Positions 19,595 through 30,106 are shown, counted from the first letter of the stretch. The stretch is 64,000 nucleotides of DNA from Actinomadura cremea (GCF_014648495.1 NZ_BMRF01000013.1:62001-126000); one strand, 5' to 3'. The notes: generated from the letters alone by a model not told the origin. Program-made: numbers and translations.

Positions 19595-20524
19595 TCAGGA
19601 CGTGAGGGCGTCGAGGCGCTCCAGGATGACGCCCTCGCGCAGCGCCCACGGGCACACCTCGAGTTCGGTGAGGCCGAACAGGTCCATGGCGGCGTCGGCG
19701 ACGATCGCGCCGGCGGCGAGCTGCGGGGCGCGGTGCTCGGACACGCCGGGCAGGCCGGCGCGCTCGTCCGCGGGCATCCTCGCGAGCCGGTCGGCCCATT
19801 CGGTGAGGTCGGCGCCGCTCAGCACCCGCCGCTGGAACGGTCCTTCGGACGTCGGCGCGGCACCGCCGATGCGGGCGAGCTGCTTGAACGTCTTGGACGT
19901 CGCGACCGCGTGGTCGGGCGGCCCGTAGCGGGTGATGTCGCCGATGTGCCGGGCGATCTCCGCGCGGACGTGGCGGCGCAGTTTGCGCACCTCGTCGGGG
20001 GGCGGCGGGTCGCCGGTGAACCAGTCGCGGGTGAGGCGGCCCGCGCCGAGCGGGAGGGAGTAGGCGGCGTCGGGCTCCTCGTCGATGCCGACGGCGATCT
20101 CCAGGGAGCCGCCGCCGATGTCGACGACCAGCAGCCGTCCGGAGGACCAGCCGAACCAGCGGCGGACCGCGAGGAAGGTCAGCCGCGCCTCGTCCTCGCC
20201 CGACAGCGCCTCGATGCCCACCTCCTTCTCGTCCCGGATGCGGGCCAGCACCTCCTCGCCGTTGGCGGCGTCGCGGACGGCGGAGGTGGCGAACGCGACG
20301 AGGTCCTCGACGCCCTTGTCCTCGGCGATCTGCAGGGCCTCGTCGACGAACTCGCGCAGCAGCTTCTCGCCCTGCCTGGACAGCCGGTCGCCGTCCTCCA
20401 GGTGGGCGGCGAGCCGCAGTTCCGCCTTGTGGGAGTACGCGGGGAGCGGGCGGGCGCCCCGGTGCGCGTCCACCACGAGCAGATGGACGGTGTTCGAGCC
20501 CACGTCCAGCACGCCGAGTCTCAT
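19595..20524 (-). CDS. ppx: Ppx/GppA-family exopolyphosphatase
   Basis: 309 residues, matching the short two-domain actinobacterial Ppx proteins. The actin-like ATPase-fold motifs are present: phosphate 1 [15 protein letters not shown] at the N-terminus, [18 protein letters not shown], phosphate 2 [16 protein letters not shown], and [13 protein letters not shown]. It hydrolyses inorganic polyphosphate or pppGpp; short actinobacterial members often prefer short-chain polyphosphate. TATTTT ends 7 bp before ATG 20524 and no ribosome-binding site is visible, which suggests a leaderless transcript. It is divergent from the PH-domain gene. Confidence 0.92.
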   Translation of the reverse strand: MRLGVLDVGSNTVHLLVVDAHRGARPLPAYSHKAELRLAAHLEDGDRLSRQGEKLLREFVDEALQIAEDKGVEDLVAFATSAVRDAANGEEVLARIRDEKEVGIEALSGEDEARLTFLAVRRWFGWSSGRLLVVDIGGGSLEIAVGIDEEPDAAYSLPLGAGRLTRDWFTGDPPPPDEVRKLRRHVRAEIARHIGDITRYGPPDHAVATSKTFKQLARIGGAAPTSEGPFQRRVLSGADLTEWADRLARMPADERAGLPGVSEHRAPQLAAGAIVADAAMDLFGLTELEVCPWALREGVILERLDALTS

Positions 20525-20625
20525 GGTCTTGAAAATATCGGACGGGCGTCCGCGGCGAACCGGCAGACCGCGGGCAAAGCACGTAGAAACAGGGATGGAA
20601 CCCCCTTACCAGTAGGCTGGCGGGC

Positions 20626-21054
20626 ATGGCCGAACGGGAATGGCGCGTGCCCGCGGCGCAGGTCGCGGTGAAGTGGGCCGCCGCCCTGGCCGTCGCGGTC
20701 CTGGCCGCAGTCTCGGCCGACGACCGGCAGTTCCTGCTGCTCGCGGGCGCGGCGGCGCTCGGGCTGGCCGCCGTGGCGCTGCGCGACGTGCTCGCCCCGG
20801 TGCGGGTCGCGGCCGACGCCGCGGCCGTCACCGTGGTGGCCGGGTACGCGGGCCGCCGCCGGATCCCGTGGGACGAGGTCGCGGCCGTCCGGGTGGACGA
20901 GCGGCGGCGGCTGCTGCTGCACACCCGGCTGTTGGAGATCGAGACGGCCGACGACCTGCACCTGTTCAGCCGGTTCGACCTCGGCGCCGAGGTCGACGAC
21001 GTCGCCGCCGCCCTCGGCGAGCTGCGTCACGGCAGCTCGGCGGGCGTCGGGTAG
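20626..21054 (+). CDS. Small membrane protein with PH-like domain
   Basis: 142 residues. Two closely spaced hydrophobic helices (about residues 12-30 and 34-54) are followed by a ~75-residue bacterial PH-like domain (VTVVAGYAGRRRIPWDEVAAVRVDERRRLLLHTRLLEI in segments). The VxxxYxxRRRIPWxEVAAVRV pattern is common in actinobacterial PF10756-type proteins. Function is unknown. TAGGCT lies 7 bp before ATG 20626 with no ribosome-binding site, suggesting a leaderless mRNA as for the divergent ppx. The last 28 bp overlap the 3' end of rbsK on the other strand. Confidence 0.75.
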   Translation: MAEREWRVPAAQVAVKWAAALAVAVLAAVSADDRQFLLLAGAAALGLAAVALRDVLAPVRVAADAAAVTVVAGYAGRRRIPWDEVAAVRVDERRRLLLHTRLLEIETADDLHLFSRFDLGAEVDDVAAALGELRHGSSAGVG

Positions 21055-21917
21055 GACGGCTGGGCGCCGGGCTTGCGGACGGCGGCGGCGCCCGCGCGGG
21101 CGGCGTAGGCGGCCGCGTCGCGCAGCGCGTCGCCGCGCGCCAGGCGGAGGCAGAGCGCGGCGGTGAACGCGTCGCCCGCGCCGGTGGTGTCCACGGCCTC
21201 GACCTCCGGGGACGGGACGGCCGTCGTGCCGGACGCGTCGGCGACCAGCACGCCGTCGGCGCCGAGGGTCACGACGACCGAGCGCGGGCCCCGCTGGAGG
21301 AGGGCCGCGGCCGTCGCGGCCGGGCCGCCCCGCTCCGCACCGCCGAGGAGGTACGCGGCCTCGTGCTCGTTCACGACCAGCGGGTCGCACAGGGCGAGCA
21401 GGTCGGTGGGGACGGGCGCGGGCGGCGACAGGTTCAGCACGACCCGGCCGCCCGCCGCCGCGGCGGTGCGGGCCGCGGCCTGCACCGCCGGGAGCGGCAC
21501 CTCCAGCTGGAAGGACACGACGGCCGCGCCCGCGATCATCTCGCGGGCGGCGGCGACGTCGGCGGGGGTGAGCCGGGCGTTGGCCCCGGGCGACACGATG
21601 ATGCTGTTGTCGCCGTCCGGGCCGACGGTGATCAGCGCGACGCCGCTCGGGCCCGGCGTCGTCGCCAGGTGGGCGAGGTCGACGCCGTCGGCGGCGAGCG
21701 CGTCCCGCAGCAGGCCGGCGTGGGCGTCGTCGCCCACCCGGCCGACGATGCCGGTCCGGCCGCCGAGCCGGGCGGCGGCGACCGCCTGGTTTGCGCCCTT
21801 GCCGCCCGGGTGGACGACCAGGTCGGAGCCGAGGACGGTCTCCCCCGGCGCGGGCCGCCGGTCCACCCCGACCACCAGGTCGGCGTTGACCGAGCCGACC
21901 ACGACCACTTCCCACAT
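21027..21917 (-). CDS. rbsK: Ribokinase
   Basis: 296 residues of the PfkB family. N-terminal VVVGSVNADLVVGVDRRPAPGETV, then HPGGKGANQAVAAARLGG (PfkB signature 1), NEHEAAYLLGG, and the C-terminal DTTGAGDAFTAALCL with the catalytic Asp near residue 249. It phosphorylates D-ribose to ribose-5-phosphate. ATG 21917 has GGAGGAG at 7 bp; GTG 21920 just upstream gives only one extra residue and poorer spacing. It is the last gene of the rbs operon, 18 bp downstream of the fused permease/binding-protein gene. Confidence 0.94.
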   Translation of the reverse strand: MWEVVVVGSVNADLVVGVDRRPAPGETVLGSDLVVHPGGKGANQAVAAARLGGRTGIVGRVGDDAHAGLLRDALAADGVDLAHLATTPGPSGVALITVGPDGDNSIIVSPGANARLTPADVAAAREMIAGAAVVSFQLEVPLPAVQAAARTAAAAGGRVVLNLSPPAPVPTDLLALCDPLVVNEHEAAYLLGGAERGGPAATAAALLQRGPRSVVVTLGADGVLVADASGTTAVPSPEVEAVDTTGAGDAFTAALCLRLARGDALRDAAAYAARAGAAAVRKPGAQPSYPTPAELP

Positions 21918-21935
21918 CACGTTGCTCCTCCGGGC

Positions 21936-23888
21936 TCAGTCGGTGGCGAACTGCGCGGCGTTCTCGCGGGTGGCGATCTTGACCGGCACCGGCGCGTCGG
22001 CCGCGACGTCCTCGCCGTCTGCCGCCTTGAGCGCGCTGTCGACGGCCATCTCGCCCAGCAGGCGCGGCTGCTGCGCGACCGTCGCGCTCATCGTGCCGCT
22101 CAGGACGGCCTCGATCCCCTCCGGGGTCCCGTCGAACCCGACGACCTCGACGTCGTCGCCGGCCCGGTCGCCGAGCGACTTGATCGCGCCGAGCGCCATC
22201 TCGTCGTTCTCGGCGAAGACGCCGTCGATGTCGGGGTGCGACTGCAGCAGGTTCGTCATGACGTTCAGGCCCTTGGTGCGGTCGAAGTCCGCGGGCTGCT
22301 TGGCGACGACCTCGATGCCGGGGTGCCGGGCGATGCCCTCGGCGAAGCCCTGCCCGCGTTCGCGGGACGCCGAGGCGCCGGGCTGCCCCTGCAGGATCAC
22401 GATCCTGCCGTTGCCGCCGAGAAGCTCCGCCATCCGATCGGCGGCGAGCTTCCCGCCCGCGACGTTGTCGGACGCGACGAGCTGCGCGACGTCGGCGCCG
22501 TTGACGGTCCGGTCGGCGGCGATCACCGGGACGTCCGCCCGGTTCGCGGCCTGCACGGCGGGCGCGGCGGCGTCGGAGTCCACCGGGTTGACGATGATCG
22601 CCTCCATGCCCTGGCTGACGTAGTTCTGCACCTGGTCGACCTGCTGTGACGCGTCGTTCTGCGCGTCCGAGACCGTCAGGTCGACGCCGCGCCGCTTCGC
22701 CTCGGCCTGCGCGCCGTCGCGGAACTGCACGAAGAACGGGTTGTTCAGGGTGGAGACCGACAGGCCGACCTTGGTGCCGCCGCCGGCGGCGGCTCCCCCG
22801 CCGTTGCCGCCGGTGAGCGCGAGGCCCGCCGACAGCGCGACGATCACCGCGACGGCCGCGCCGCCGCCCGCCCAGAACGTCCGGGGGCCGAACTTCACGC
22901 CGCGCCGCCGGACGGTGTCCAGCAGGACGGCGAGGGCGATGACGACGCCGATGACGACCTGCTGCCAGAACGCCGAGACCGACAGCAGGTTCAGGCCGTT
23001 GCGCAGCACCGCCAGGATGAGGGCGCCGACGAGGGTGCCGAACGCCCGGCCCTTGCCGCCGGACAGGCTCGCGCCGCCGATGACGACGGCCGCGATCGCG
23101 TCCAGCTCGTAGCCCTCGGCCGCCTGCGGCTGCGCGGACGCCAGCCGGGACGCCAGGACGATGCCGGCGACGGCCGCGAACGCGCCCGACAGGGCGTAGG
23201 TGACGAGCTTCTGCCGGTCCACGCGGATGCCCGACAGCCGCGCGGCCTCCTCGTTGCCGCCGATCGCGTACATCGCGCGGCCGCTGTAGGTGCGGGCGAG
23301 GATGAGCGCGGTCAGCAGCCCCATCACGATCATGACCAGGACGGGCACGGGCAGGTACTCGCCGATCGTGTCGCCGAGGTGGGTGACCGCGCCGGGGAAC
23401 GCGATCGGGCTGCCGTCGGAGATGACCAGGGCCAGGCCCCGGGCGATGCCGAGCATCGCGAGCGTCGCGATGAACGGCGGCAGCTTGCCGTAGGTGATCA
23501 GCAGGCCGTTGACGAGCCCGGCCGCGAGCCCGGCCACGATCGCGAACACGAGCGCGACCGGCCACGGCATGCCCTGCTCGGTGGCCGTCCAGGCGAGGAC
23601 GACCGCCGACAGCGCGGCGACCGAGCCGACCGACAGGTCGATCCCGGCGGTGACGATCACGAACGTGGAGCCGAACGCCAGGATCGCGACGACCGCGGCC
23701 TGCACGCCGACGTTCAGCAGGTTCGTCACCGTGAGGAAGTCGTCGGAGGCGACGGCGAGGGCCAGCACCAGGATCGCCAGGCCGGCCAGCGCGCCGTTCT
23801 CGCCCAGCAGCCGCGCGGTCGTCCGCAGCGCGCCGCCCTCCCGGGCCGGGCCTCCCTGCGGCCCCTTGCGCAAGGTTTCAGTGGACAT
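21936..23888 (-). CDS. rbsCB: Fused ribose ABC transporter permease and substrate-binding protein
   Basis: 650 residues in one continuous frame. Residues ~1-345 are an RbsC-type permease with about eight to ten membrane helices and the motif DLSVGSVAALSAVVLAW; SGIRVDRQKLVTYALSGAFAAVAGIVL follows. One further helix (AVAVIVALSAGLALTGG, ~350-372) and a Gly/Ala linker lead into an RbsB-type periplasmic-binding domain (~375-650: KVGLSVSTLNNPFFVQFRDGA, IIVNPVDSDAAAPAVQAANR, GVFAENDEMALGAIKSL). There is no separate signal peptide or lipobox, so the receptor is tethered outside the membrane by the permease. It works with RbsA (4 bp upstream) to import ribose. Confidence 0.93.
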   Translation of the reverse strand: MSTETLRKGPQGGPAREGGALRTTARLLGENGALAGLAILVLALAVASDDFLTVTNLLNVGVQAAVVAILAFGSTFVIVTAGIDLSVGSVAALSAVVLAWTATEQGMPWPVALVFAIVAGLAAGLVNGLLITYGKLPPFIATLAMLGIARGLALVISDGSPIAFPGAVTHLGDTIGEYLPVPVLVMIVMGLLTALILARTYSGRAMYAIGGNEEAARLSGIRVDRQKLVTYALSGAFAAVAGIVLASRLASAQPQAAEGYELDAIAAVVIGGASLSGGKGRAFGTLVGALILAVLRNGLNLLSVSAFWQQVVIGVVIALAVLLDTVRRRGVKFGPRTFWAGGGAAVAVIVALSAGLALTGGNGGGAAAGGGTKVGLSVSTLNNPFFVQFRDGAQAEAKRRGVDLTVSDAQNDASQQVDQVQNYVSQGMEAIIVNPVDSDAAAPAVQAANRADVPVIAADRTVNGADVAQLVASDNVAGGKLAADRMAELLGGNGRIVILQGQPGASASRERGQGFAEGIARHPGIEVVAKQPADFDRTKGLNVMTNLLQSHPDIDGVFAENDEMALGAIKSLGDRAGDDVEVVGFDGTPEGIEAVLSGTMSATVAQQPRLLGEMAVDSALKAADGEDVAADAPVPVKIATRENAAQFATD

Positions 23889-23891
23889 CCT

Positions 23892-25396
<1,505 letters not shown>

Positions 25397-25400
<4 letters not shown>

Positions 25401-26440
25401 CGCGGGCGCCTCCCTTCGGTCTCGTCGGATCCCTGTTCGTCGGATTCGTCGGGTTCGCCGCACGAGCGGCGCACCACCAGCCGCGCGTCCAGCACCACCG
25501 GCCGCACCGGGCGGCCGTCGATCCGGTCCAGCAGCGCGCGGACCGCGCGGCGGCCGAGCTCCTGCACCGGCTGGCCGATCGCGGTGATCGGCGGGTCGAG
25601 ATGGGTGAACCAGGGGACGTCGTCGTAGGACGCCAGCGCGACGTCCCCCGGGATCGCGAGGCCCCGCGCGCGGATCTCGTCCAGCGCGCCGAGGGCCATC
25701 AGGTTGTCCCCCGCGAAGATCGCCTCGGGGGGTTCGGGCAGATCGAGCAGCCGGGCGGCGCCCGCCCGTCCGCTGGCCGCCTGGAAGTCGCCCGCCTGCA
25801 CGTACTCGGGGCGGACGGGCAGGCCGTGCGCGCGCAGGGCGGCGGTGAACGCCTCCGTGCGCTCCCGGCCGGTGGACAGCAGCGCCGGGCCGGACACGAA
25901 CGCGATCCGGCGGCGTCCGAGCCGAGCGAGGTGCGCGACCAGCTCGCCGATGGCGGCCGTCCCGTCGGCCCGGACGGTGGGGACGTCCAGGCCCGGGAGC
26001 GTCCGGTCGAGGAACACCAGCGGGCCGCCGTCGCGGACGACGCCGCGCACCAGCGGGGTGACCTCGGCCGTCGGGCACAGCAGCAGGCCGTCCACCCGCT
26101 GCTCGAGCAGCGTGCGCACGTAGTGGTCCTGGCGCTCGGGCCGCTCGTCGGCGTTGCCGATCACCACCGAGTACCCGGCGCCGCGCGCCTCGTCCTCGAC
26201 CGCGCGGGCCAGCTCGGTGAAGAACGGGTTGAGGATGTCGCCGATGACCAGCCCGATCGTCCGGGTGGTGTCGGTGCGCAGCGAGCGGGCGACGGCGTTG
26301 GGCCGGTATCCCAGCTCCTCGACGGCCGCCAGCACCCGCGCGCGCGTCTCCGCCGCCACCCGGGCGCTGTCGTTGAGCACCCGCGAGACCGTCGCGACCG
26401 ACACGCCCGCGACGCGCGCGACGTCCTTGACGCCGGCCAT
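25397..26440 (-). CDS. rbsR: LacI-family repressor of the ribose operon
   Basis: 347 residues. The N-terminal HTH is VKDVARVAGVSVATVSRVLN followed by hinge-helix region NAVARSLRTDTTRTIGLVIG, then a periplasmic-binding-like sensor domain (FFTELARAVEDEARGAGYSV, LASYDDVPWFTHLDPPITAI). ATG 26440 has GGGGAGGCGGG in front and begins with the canonical MAGVKDVA; upstream in-frame starts to 26479 would run into the operator region. It is the first gene of rbsRACBK. The perfect LacI operator at 26488-26503 lies 48 bp upstream, so it is probably autoregulated and relieved by ribose or a derivative. Confidence 0.9.
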
Positions 26441-26464
26441 CCCGCCTCCCCGTGCCATCCGTCG

Positions 26465-26478
26465 TGTAATCGTTTTCA
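26465..26478. promoter_or_regulatory. Second, imperfect LacI-type operator of the rbs operon
   Basis: TGTAATCGTTTTCA keeps the spacing of the perfect operator 23 bp away, with mismatches in both arms. It lies between the rbsR start and the perfect site, so two RbsR dimers could bind one face of the promoter. Confidence 0.45.
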
Positions 26479-26487
26479 AGCTTGGTA

Positions 26488-26503
26488 GTGTAAACGTTTA
26501 CAC
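26488..26503. promoter_or_regulatory. LacI-family operator (RbsR site)
   Basis: GTGTAAACGTTTACAC is a perfect 16-bp palindrome with the central CG typical of LacI-family operators. It lies 48 bp upstream of rbsR in an AT-rich island within >70% GC DNA. Confidence 0.88.
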
Positions 26504-26614
26504 GATCCGCCCCATTCCCCGCAACCCCGACGCCTCCCCCGTCTGCGGAGCACCCCCGGATCCGCCCCCGAGGGCAGCGTTCCGCCGCCCCTGCCGGGCG
26601 GGCGGCCGGCGGCC

Positions 26615-26833
26615 TCAGCGCAGGTGGAGCTCGGACAGGTCGACGACGTCCGAAAGGTCGTCGACCGATCCGTAGTAGCCGCGCCCCACGAGCACCCCGC
26701 CCCGGGTCACGAGCAAGGCGCTGTCCCCGTGCACGCCCATGAACTCCGCCCACACGCGGTGAGCGCCCGACAGCCGCACCGCCGCCACCTGCAGCCCGCC
26801 GGGGCCCACCCAGCTCGCACGCTCATCCCCCAT
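26615..26833 (-). CDS. Small hypothetical protein
   Basis: 72 residues from ATG 26833, beginning MGDERASWVGPGGLQVAAVR and ending VDDLSDVVDLSELHLR. The middle (HRVWAEFMGVHGDSALLVTRGGVLVGRGYYGSV) suggests a small beta-rich domain. Similar short proteins with an SWVGPGGLQVAAVRL opening are common in actinomycetes, as far as I recall; none has a known function to me. GTGs further upstream could extend it to 93 residues, but the upstream part is basic and unconserved in look. No membrane segment or signal. The 111 bp between it and the rbs operator show nothing recognisable. Confidence 0.55.
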   Translation of the reverse strand: MGDERASWVGPGGLQVAAVRLSGAHRVWAEFMGVHGDSALLVTRGGVLVGRGYYGSVDDLSDVVDLSELHLR

Positions 26834-27056
26834 GCACAGAACGTTACGGTCACGGACTCTCCGCACTCGTGGCGCGGGTACGGTGGACGTCCTCACCGTC
26901 CGTGGAGAGCACGAGCCTTCGAGGCCCGGTTCGCGGCGGGACGGTACGGGGCGCCGTCCGGGCGGTCGCGCCGCACCACGCCGGTGGCGCCCCGGGCGTC
27001 GGACGCGTACGGCCCCACCGGCGGAACGCGCGCCCTTCTTCCGTGCGGGGGGATGC

Positions 27057-27647
27057 TCAGCCCGTGTAGAGGCCGGGGAGGCACATGTCCTTCGACAGCG
27101 TGTCGATCGCGCGCACGCCGTCCGGGTCGATGGTCAGCGTCCACCGGCGTTCGGCCTCGACGACGACGGTGTCCGGGCCGCCGAAGCGGGCGGAGTCGAT
27201 CCAGCCGACTCCCCCATCGGAGTTGCGGCAGCCCAGGAAGGCGCGCTTGGAGAAGAACCCGTCGTCGCTCTCCACGTACAGGGCCACCACCGGGTCGATG
27301 ACGTTCGAGGTGTCGTGCATGACGAGCCGGAGCCCGCCGTCCGCGGACACGTCCACGACGCGGGTGCCTCCTCCTCCGTCGAACGTGATCACGGAGGCGA
27401 GGGCGGCGAGGGCGGCGACCGAGACGGCGGCCGCGGCGCAGCAGAAGGCCCCCGCCATCGGGATCCAGGACGGCCCGGGAGGCTTCGTCCTCGCGACGAC
27501 CACACCGAGCACGAGGAGTCCGGCCACCAGCAGCCCCGCCCAGAGCGGGCCCATGCCGACCAGCCCGAGCCAGCGGTACGGGTTCTCCATGCCGACGATC
27601 GCCCCGGCCACGAACAGCACGCCCACCAGGGCACCCACGGACCTCAT
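27057..27647 (-). CDS. Hypothetical membrane protein
   Basis: 196 residues from ATG 27647, which has GGGAGGTGCGG in front. Three hydrophobic stretches are seen (about residues 4-20, 27-50 and 60-90: ALVGVLFVAGAIVGM; PLWAGLLVAGLLVLGVVVA; AFCCAAAAVSVAALAALASV), then an extracytoplasmic domain of ~100 residues with RLVMHDTSNVIDPVVALYVES and two cysteines. No family is recognised. It diverges from a lipoprotein gene with 139 bp between the starts. The 223 bp between its stop and the small hypothetical gene show no gene or clear signal. Confidence 0.65.
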   Translation of the reverse strand: MRSVGALVGVLFVAGAIVGMENPYRWLGLVGMGPLWAGLLVAGLLVLGVVVARTKPPGPSWIPMAGAFCCAAAAVSVAALAALASVITFDGGGGTRVVDVSADGGLRLVMHDTSNVIDPVVALYVESDDGFFSKRAFLGCRNSDGGVGWIDSARFGGPDTVVVEAERRWTLTIDPDGVRAIDTLSKDMCLPGLYTG

Positions 27648-27786
27648 CCGCACCTCCCATCGACGGGGTTCGATGCCGGGGAGGGCTTGGAGGTTCCGGA
27701 TGCGCACGGTTGGCGTGCGACCGGAACCGGACGGGTACGGAGAGCGTCGGAGGGGTGTCCGTCCGTCATCACCTGGAGGAGGGGTC

Positions 27787-28212
27787 ATGGCCTTGCGTCT
27801 GCTGGTCGCGGGCGCGGTGCTCGGCGCGGCGCTGGCGGGATGCGGCGACGCGGGGGCGGAGCCGCCGCCCGAGCCCCGCGACCGGACGGTGCGGGCCGGG
27901 CAGGAGGTCACGCTCGCGCCCGGGGGCACGGCCCGGCTGCCCGGCGGGTTCGCGGTGAAGTTCCTCGGGGTCGCCGGGGACGGGCGGTGCCCGCGCGAGG
28001 TGCAGTGCGTCTGGGAGGGCGACGCGACGGTGAAGGTCGAGGTCGCCGCCGCGGGGGCGTCGCCGGTCGTGCGGGAGCTGCACACCAGCCGGCGGTTCGC
28101 CACGAGGACGACCGTCGGCGGGCGCACGGTGGGCCTGCTGGGGCTGGCCCCGGAGGCGCGGCAGGGCGGAGTGCCCGCCGCGGAGTACCGGGCCCGGCTG
28201 ACGCTCGGCTGA
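27787..28212 (+). CDS. Small secreted lipoprotein of unknown function
   Basis: 141 residues. The signal peptide MALRLLVAGAVLGAALAGCG carries a clear lipobox (LAGC, Cys19), so the mature protein is anchored to the outer face of the membrane. The ~120-residue mature part has alternating beta-strand character (VRAGQEVTLAPGGTARL, FAVKFLGV) and a CPREVQCVWEGDATVKVEV segment. This resembles small actinobacterial and firmicute lipoproteins in which a Cys pair precedes VWxGxA. ATG 27787 follows GGAGGAGGGG, a very strong ribosome-binding site. Its TGA abuts the stop of the convergent aldo/keto reductase gene with no gap. Confidence 0.72.
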   Translation: MALRLLVAGAVLGAALAGCGDAGAEPPPEPRDRTVRAGQEVTLAPGGTARLPGGFAVKFLGVAGDGRCPREVQCVWEGDATVKVEVAAAGASPVVRELHTSRRFATRTTVGGRTVGLLGLAPEARQGGVPAAEYRARLTLG

Positions 28213-29046
28213 TCAGGCCCCGGCGTCGAAGGTGGCGGGGTCCGGGCCGACGCGGGTGCCCTGGTCCAGCTCGCCGATCCGCTCCATCTCGTCCGGGGTG
28301 AGCTCGAAGCCGAACACGTCGATGTTCTCGGCGATGCGGGACGGCGTCACCGACTTCGGGATGACGACGTTGCCGAGCTGCAGGCTCCAGCGCAGCGCCG
28401 CCTGCGCGGGGCTGCGGCCGTGCGCGCGGCCGATCTCGGCGAGCGCCGGATCGTTCAGCAGGCCCTTCCCCTGGCCGAGCGGCGACCACGCCTCGGTGCG
28501 GACGCCGTACTCGGCGTGGAGGGCCCGCAGGCCCGCCTGCTGCAGGTACGGGTGCAGCTCGATCTGGTTGACCGCCGGGACGACGTCGGTCTGCTCCAGG
28601 ACGTCCCGCAGCGTCTCGGCGGTGAAGTTCGAGACGCCGATCGAGCGGGCGCGCCCGTCCCCCTGGAGCTCCTCCAGCGCGCGCCACGTCTCCAGGTACG
28701 TCCCGTGCCGCGGCATCGGCCAGTGGATCAGGTACAGGTCGACGTGGTCGAGGCCGAGGCGTTCGAGGCTGGCGTCGAAAGCGCGCAGGGTCTTGTCGCG
28801 GCCGTGGTCGCTGTTCCACAGCTTCGTCGTGACGAACAGGTCCTCGCGCGGGACGCCCGACGCGCGCAGCGCCCGTCCGGTGCCGCGCTCGTTCCGGTAG
28901 ACGGCGGCCGTGTCGATGCTGCGGTACCCGTTCTCCAGGGCCGTCGCCACGGCCCGCTCGGCGCCGTCGTCGGGCACCTGGAAGACCCCGAAGCCCAGCT
29001 GCGGCATGGCGCGGCCGTCGATGAGGTCCACGTTCGGTACGGTCAC
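28213..29046 (-). CDS. Aldo/keto reductase (2,5-diketo-D-gluconate reductase type)
   Basis: 277 residues. AKR signatures in order: MPQLGFGVFQVPDDGAERAV, GYRSIDTAAVYRNERGTGRAL (catalytic Asp and Tyr), LFVTTKLWNSDHG (Lys), LIHWPMP (His), IGVSNFTAETLRDVL, and the C-terminal NADPH-binding IPKSVTPSRIAENIDVF. The overall pattern is that of the AKR5 group. It reduces carbonyl compounds with NADPH in the cytoplasm; the physiological substrate is unknown. The GTG start at 29046 follows AGGGGGGACGG. A longer in-frame ATG start at 29073 is possible but has no ribosome-binding site. Confidence 0.9.
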   Translation of the reverse strand: MTVPNVDLIDGRAMPQLGFGVFQVPDDGAERAVATALENGYRSIDTAAVYRNERGTGRALRASGVPREDLFVTTKLWNSDHGRDKTLRAFDASLERLGLDHVDLYLIHWPMPRHGTYLETWRALEELQGDGRARSIGVSNFTAETLRDVLEQTDVVPAVNQIELHPYLQQAGLRALHAEYGVRTEAWSPLGQGKGLLNDPALAEIGRAHGRSPAQAALRWSLQLGNVVIPKSVTPSRIAENIDVFGFELTPDEMERIGELDQGTRVGPDPATFDAGA

Positions 29047-29137
29047 GGTTCCGTCCCCCCTCTGGCGGTGCACGTGCGGTGGCGTCGTGCCCGATGGAAC
29101 GGGTCCGAATCGGGCGGGCCGCCGACGATCTTACGGG

Positions 29138-30106
29138 TCAGGTCGTCAGCAGCGTCTTGCCGACGACGCCGCGCGCCTCGATCGCGGCGTGCGCGTCGGC
29201 GGCGCGGTCGAGCGGGAACGTGCGGCCGATGAGCGGCGCGATCCGTCCCGCCGCGGCCTCGGCCAGGGCGCGTGCCGCCCGCTCCCGCGCACCGGTCCGC
29301 AGACCCATGAGCTGTTCGAGGCCGATGACCGTGACGCCGCGGCGGGCCGCCTCGTCCGGCGGGATCACGGTGGGCGCGCCGCCGGACGCGCCGTGCACGG
29401 AGAACCGGCCGCCGCGCGCCGTCACGCCGAACGCCGCGCGGCCGATCTCCCCGCCGACGCCGTCGAACACCACGTCGGGCCCGCCGCCGGTCAGGGCGGC
29501 GACCTCGGCGTCCCAGCCGTCGCGCGCGTAGTCGACCGCGGCGGCGCCCTGCTCCCGGACGGCCGCGGCCTTGCGCTCGCCGCCCGCGGCGCCGACCACG
29601 CGGGCCCCCGCCGCGAGCGCGAGCCGGACGAGCAGGCTCCCCACCCCGCCGGCCGCCGCCTCGACCAGCACCCGGTCCCCCGCGCGGACCCCGGCGCGGT
29701 CGAACAGCCCGAGCGCGGTCGCGCCGTCGTTGAGCAGGGCGGCGGCCTCCGGCAGGCCCAGCCCGTCCGGGACGGGGACGAGCGCGGCGGCATCCGCGAC
29801 CGCGCGTTCGGCGTTGCCGTCGCGGCCGGTGGCGGTCGGGGCCGCGACCCGGCGGCCGATCCAGGCCGGGTCGACGCCCTCCCCGACGGCCGCGACGCGG
29901 CCCGCGACGCCGCCGCCGGGGACGTACGGGGGCTCGGGCAGCGGCGGGCCGGGGGTGACTCCCCGGCGCAGCTGCGTCTCGACGAAGTTGATCTCCGCGA
30001 CGGCCACCCGCACGAGGACCTGGCCCGCGGCCGGCTCCGGCTCCGGCGCCTCGCCCGGCACCAGGACCTCCGGCCCGCCGAAGCGTTCGACGCGCACGAC
30101 CTTCAT
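29138..30106 (-). CDS. Zinc-independent quinone oxidoreductase-like dehydrogenase (MDR superfamily)
   Basis: 322 residues. N-terminal GroES-like domain (MKVVRVERFGGPEVLVPGEAPEP), VPGGGVAGRVAAVGEGVDP, and a Rossmann segment VLVEAAAGGVGSLLVRLALAAGARVVG with AAGGVG near residue 150. It ends IEARGVVGKTLLT as in QOR proteins. No zinc-binding cysteines are present, so it is a QOR/zeta-crystallin-type NADPH enzyme acting on quinones or enones. ATG 30106 is chosen by the universal MKxVxxxxFGGPEVL start. The MarR regulator gene lies upstream on the same strand, with 62 bp between its stop and this start, so they are probably co-regulated. Confidence 0.9.
   Translation of the reverse strand: MKVVRVERFGGPEVLVPGEAPEPEPAAGQVLVRVAVAEINFVETQLRRGVTPGPPLPEPPYVPGGGVAGRVAAVGEGVDPAWIGRRVAAPTATGRDGNAERAVADAAALVPVPDGLGLPEAAALLNDGATALGLFDRAGVRAGDRVLVEAAAGGVGSLLVRLALAAGARVVGAAGGERKAAAVREQGAAAVDYARDGWDAEVAALTGGGPDVVFDGVGGEIGRAAFGVTARGGRFSVHGASGGAPTVIPPDEAARRGVTVIGLEQLMGLRTGARERAARALAEAAAGRIAPLIGRTFPLDRAADAHAAIEARGVVGKTLLTT

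Noticed and set aside
26834-27056. Possible gene between the small hypothetical and the membrane protein
   Set aside because: Frames here are short, Arg/Pro-rich and lack starts with ribosome-binding sites.
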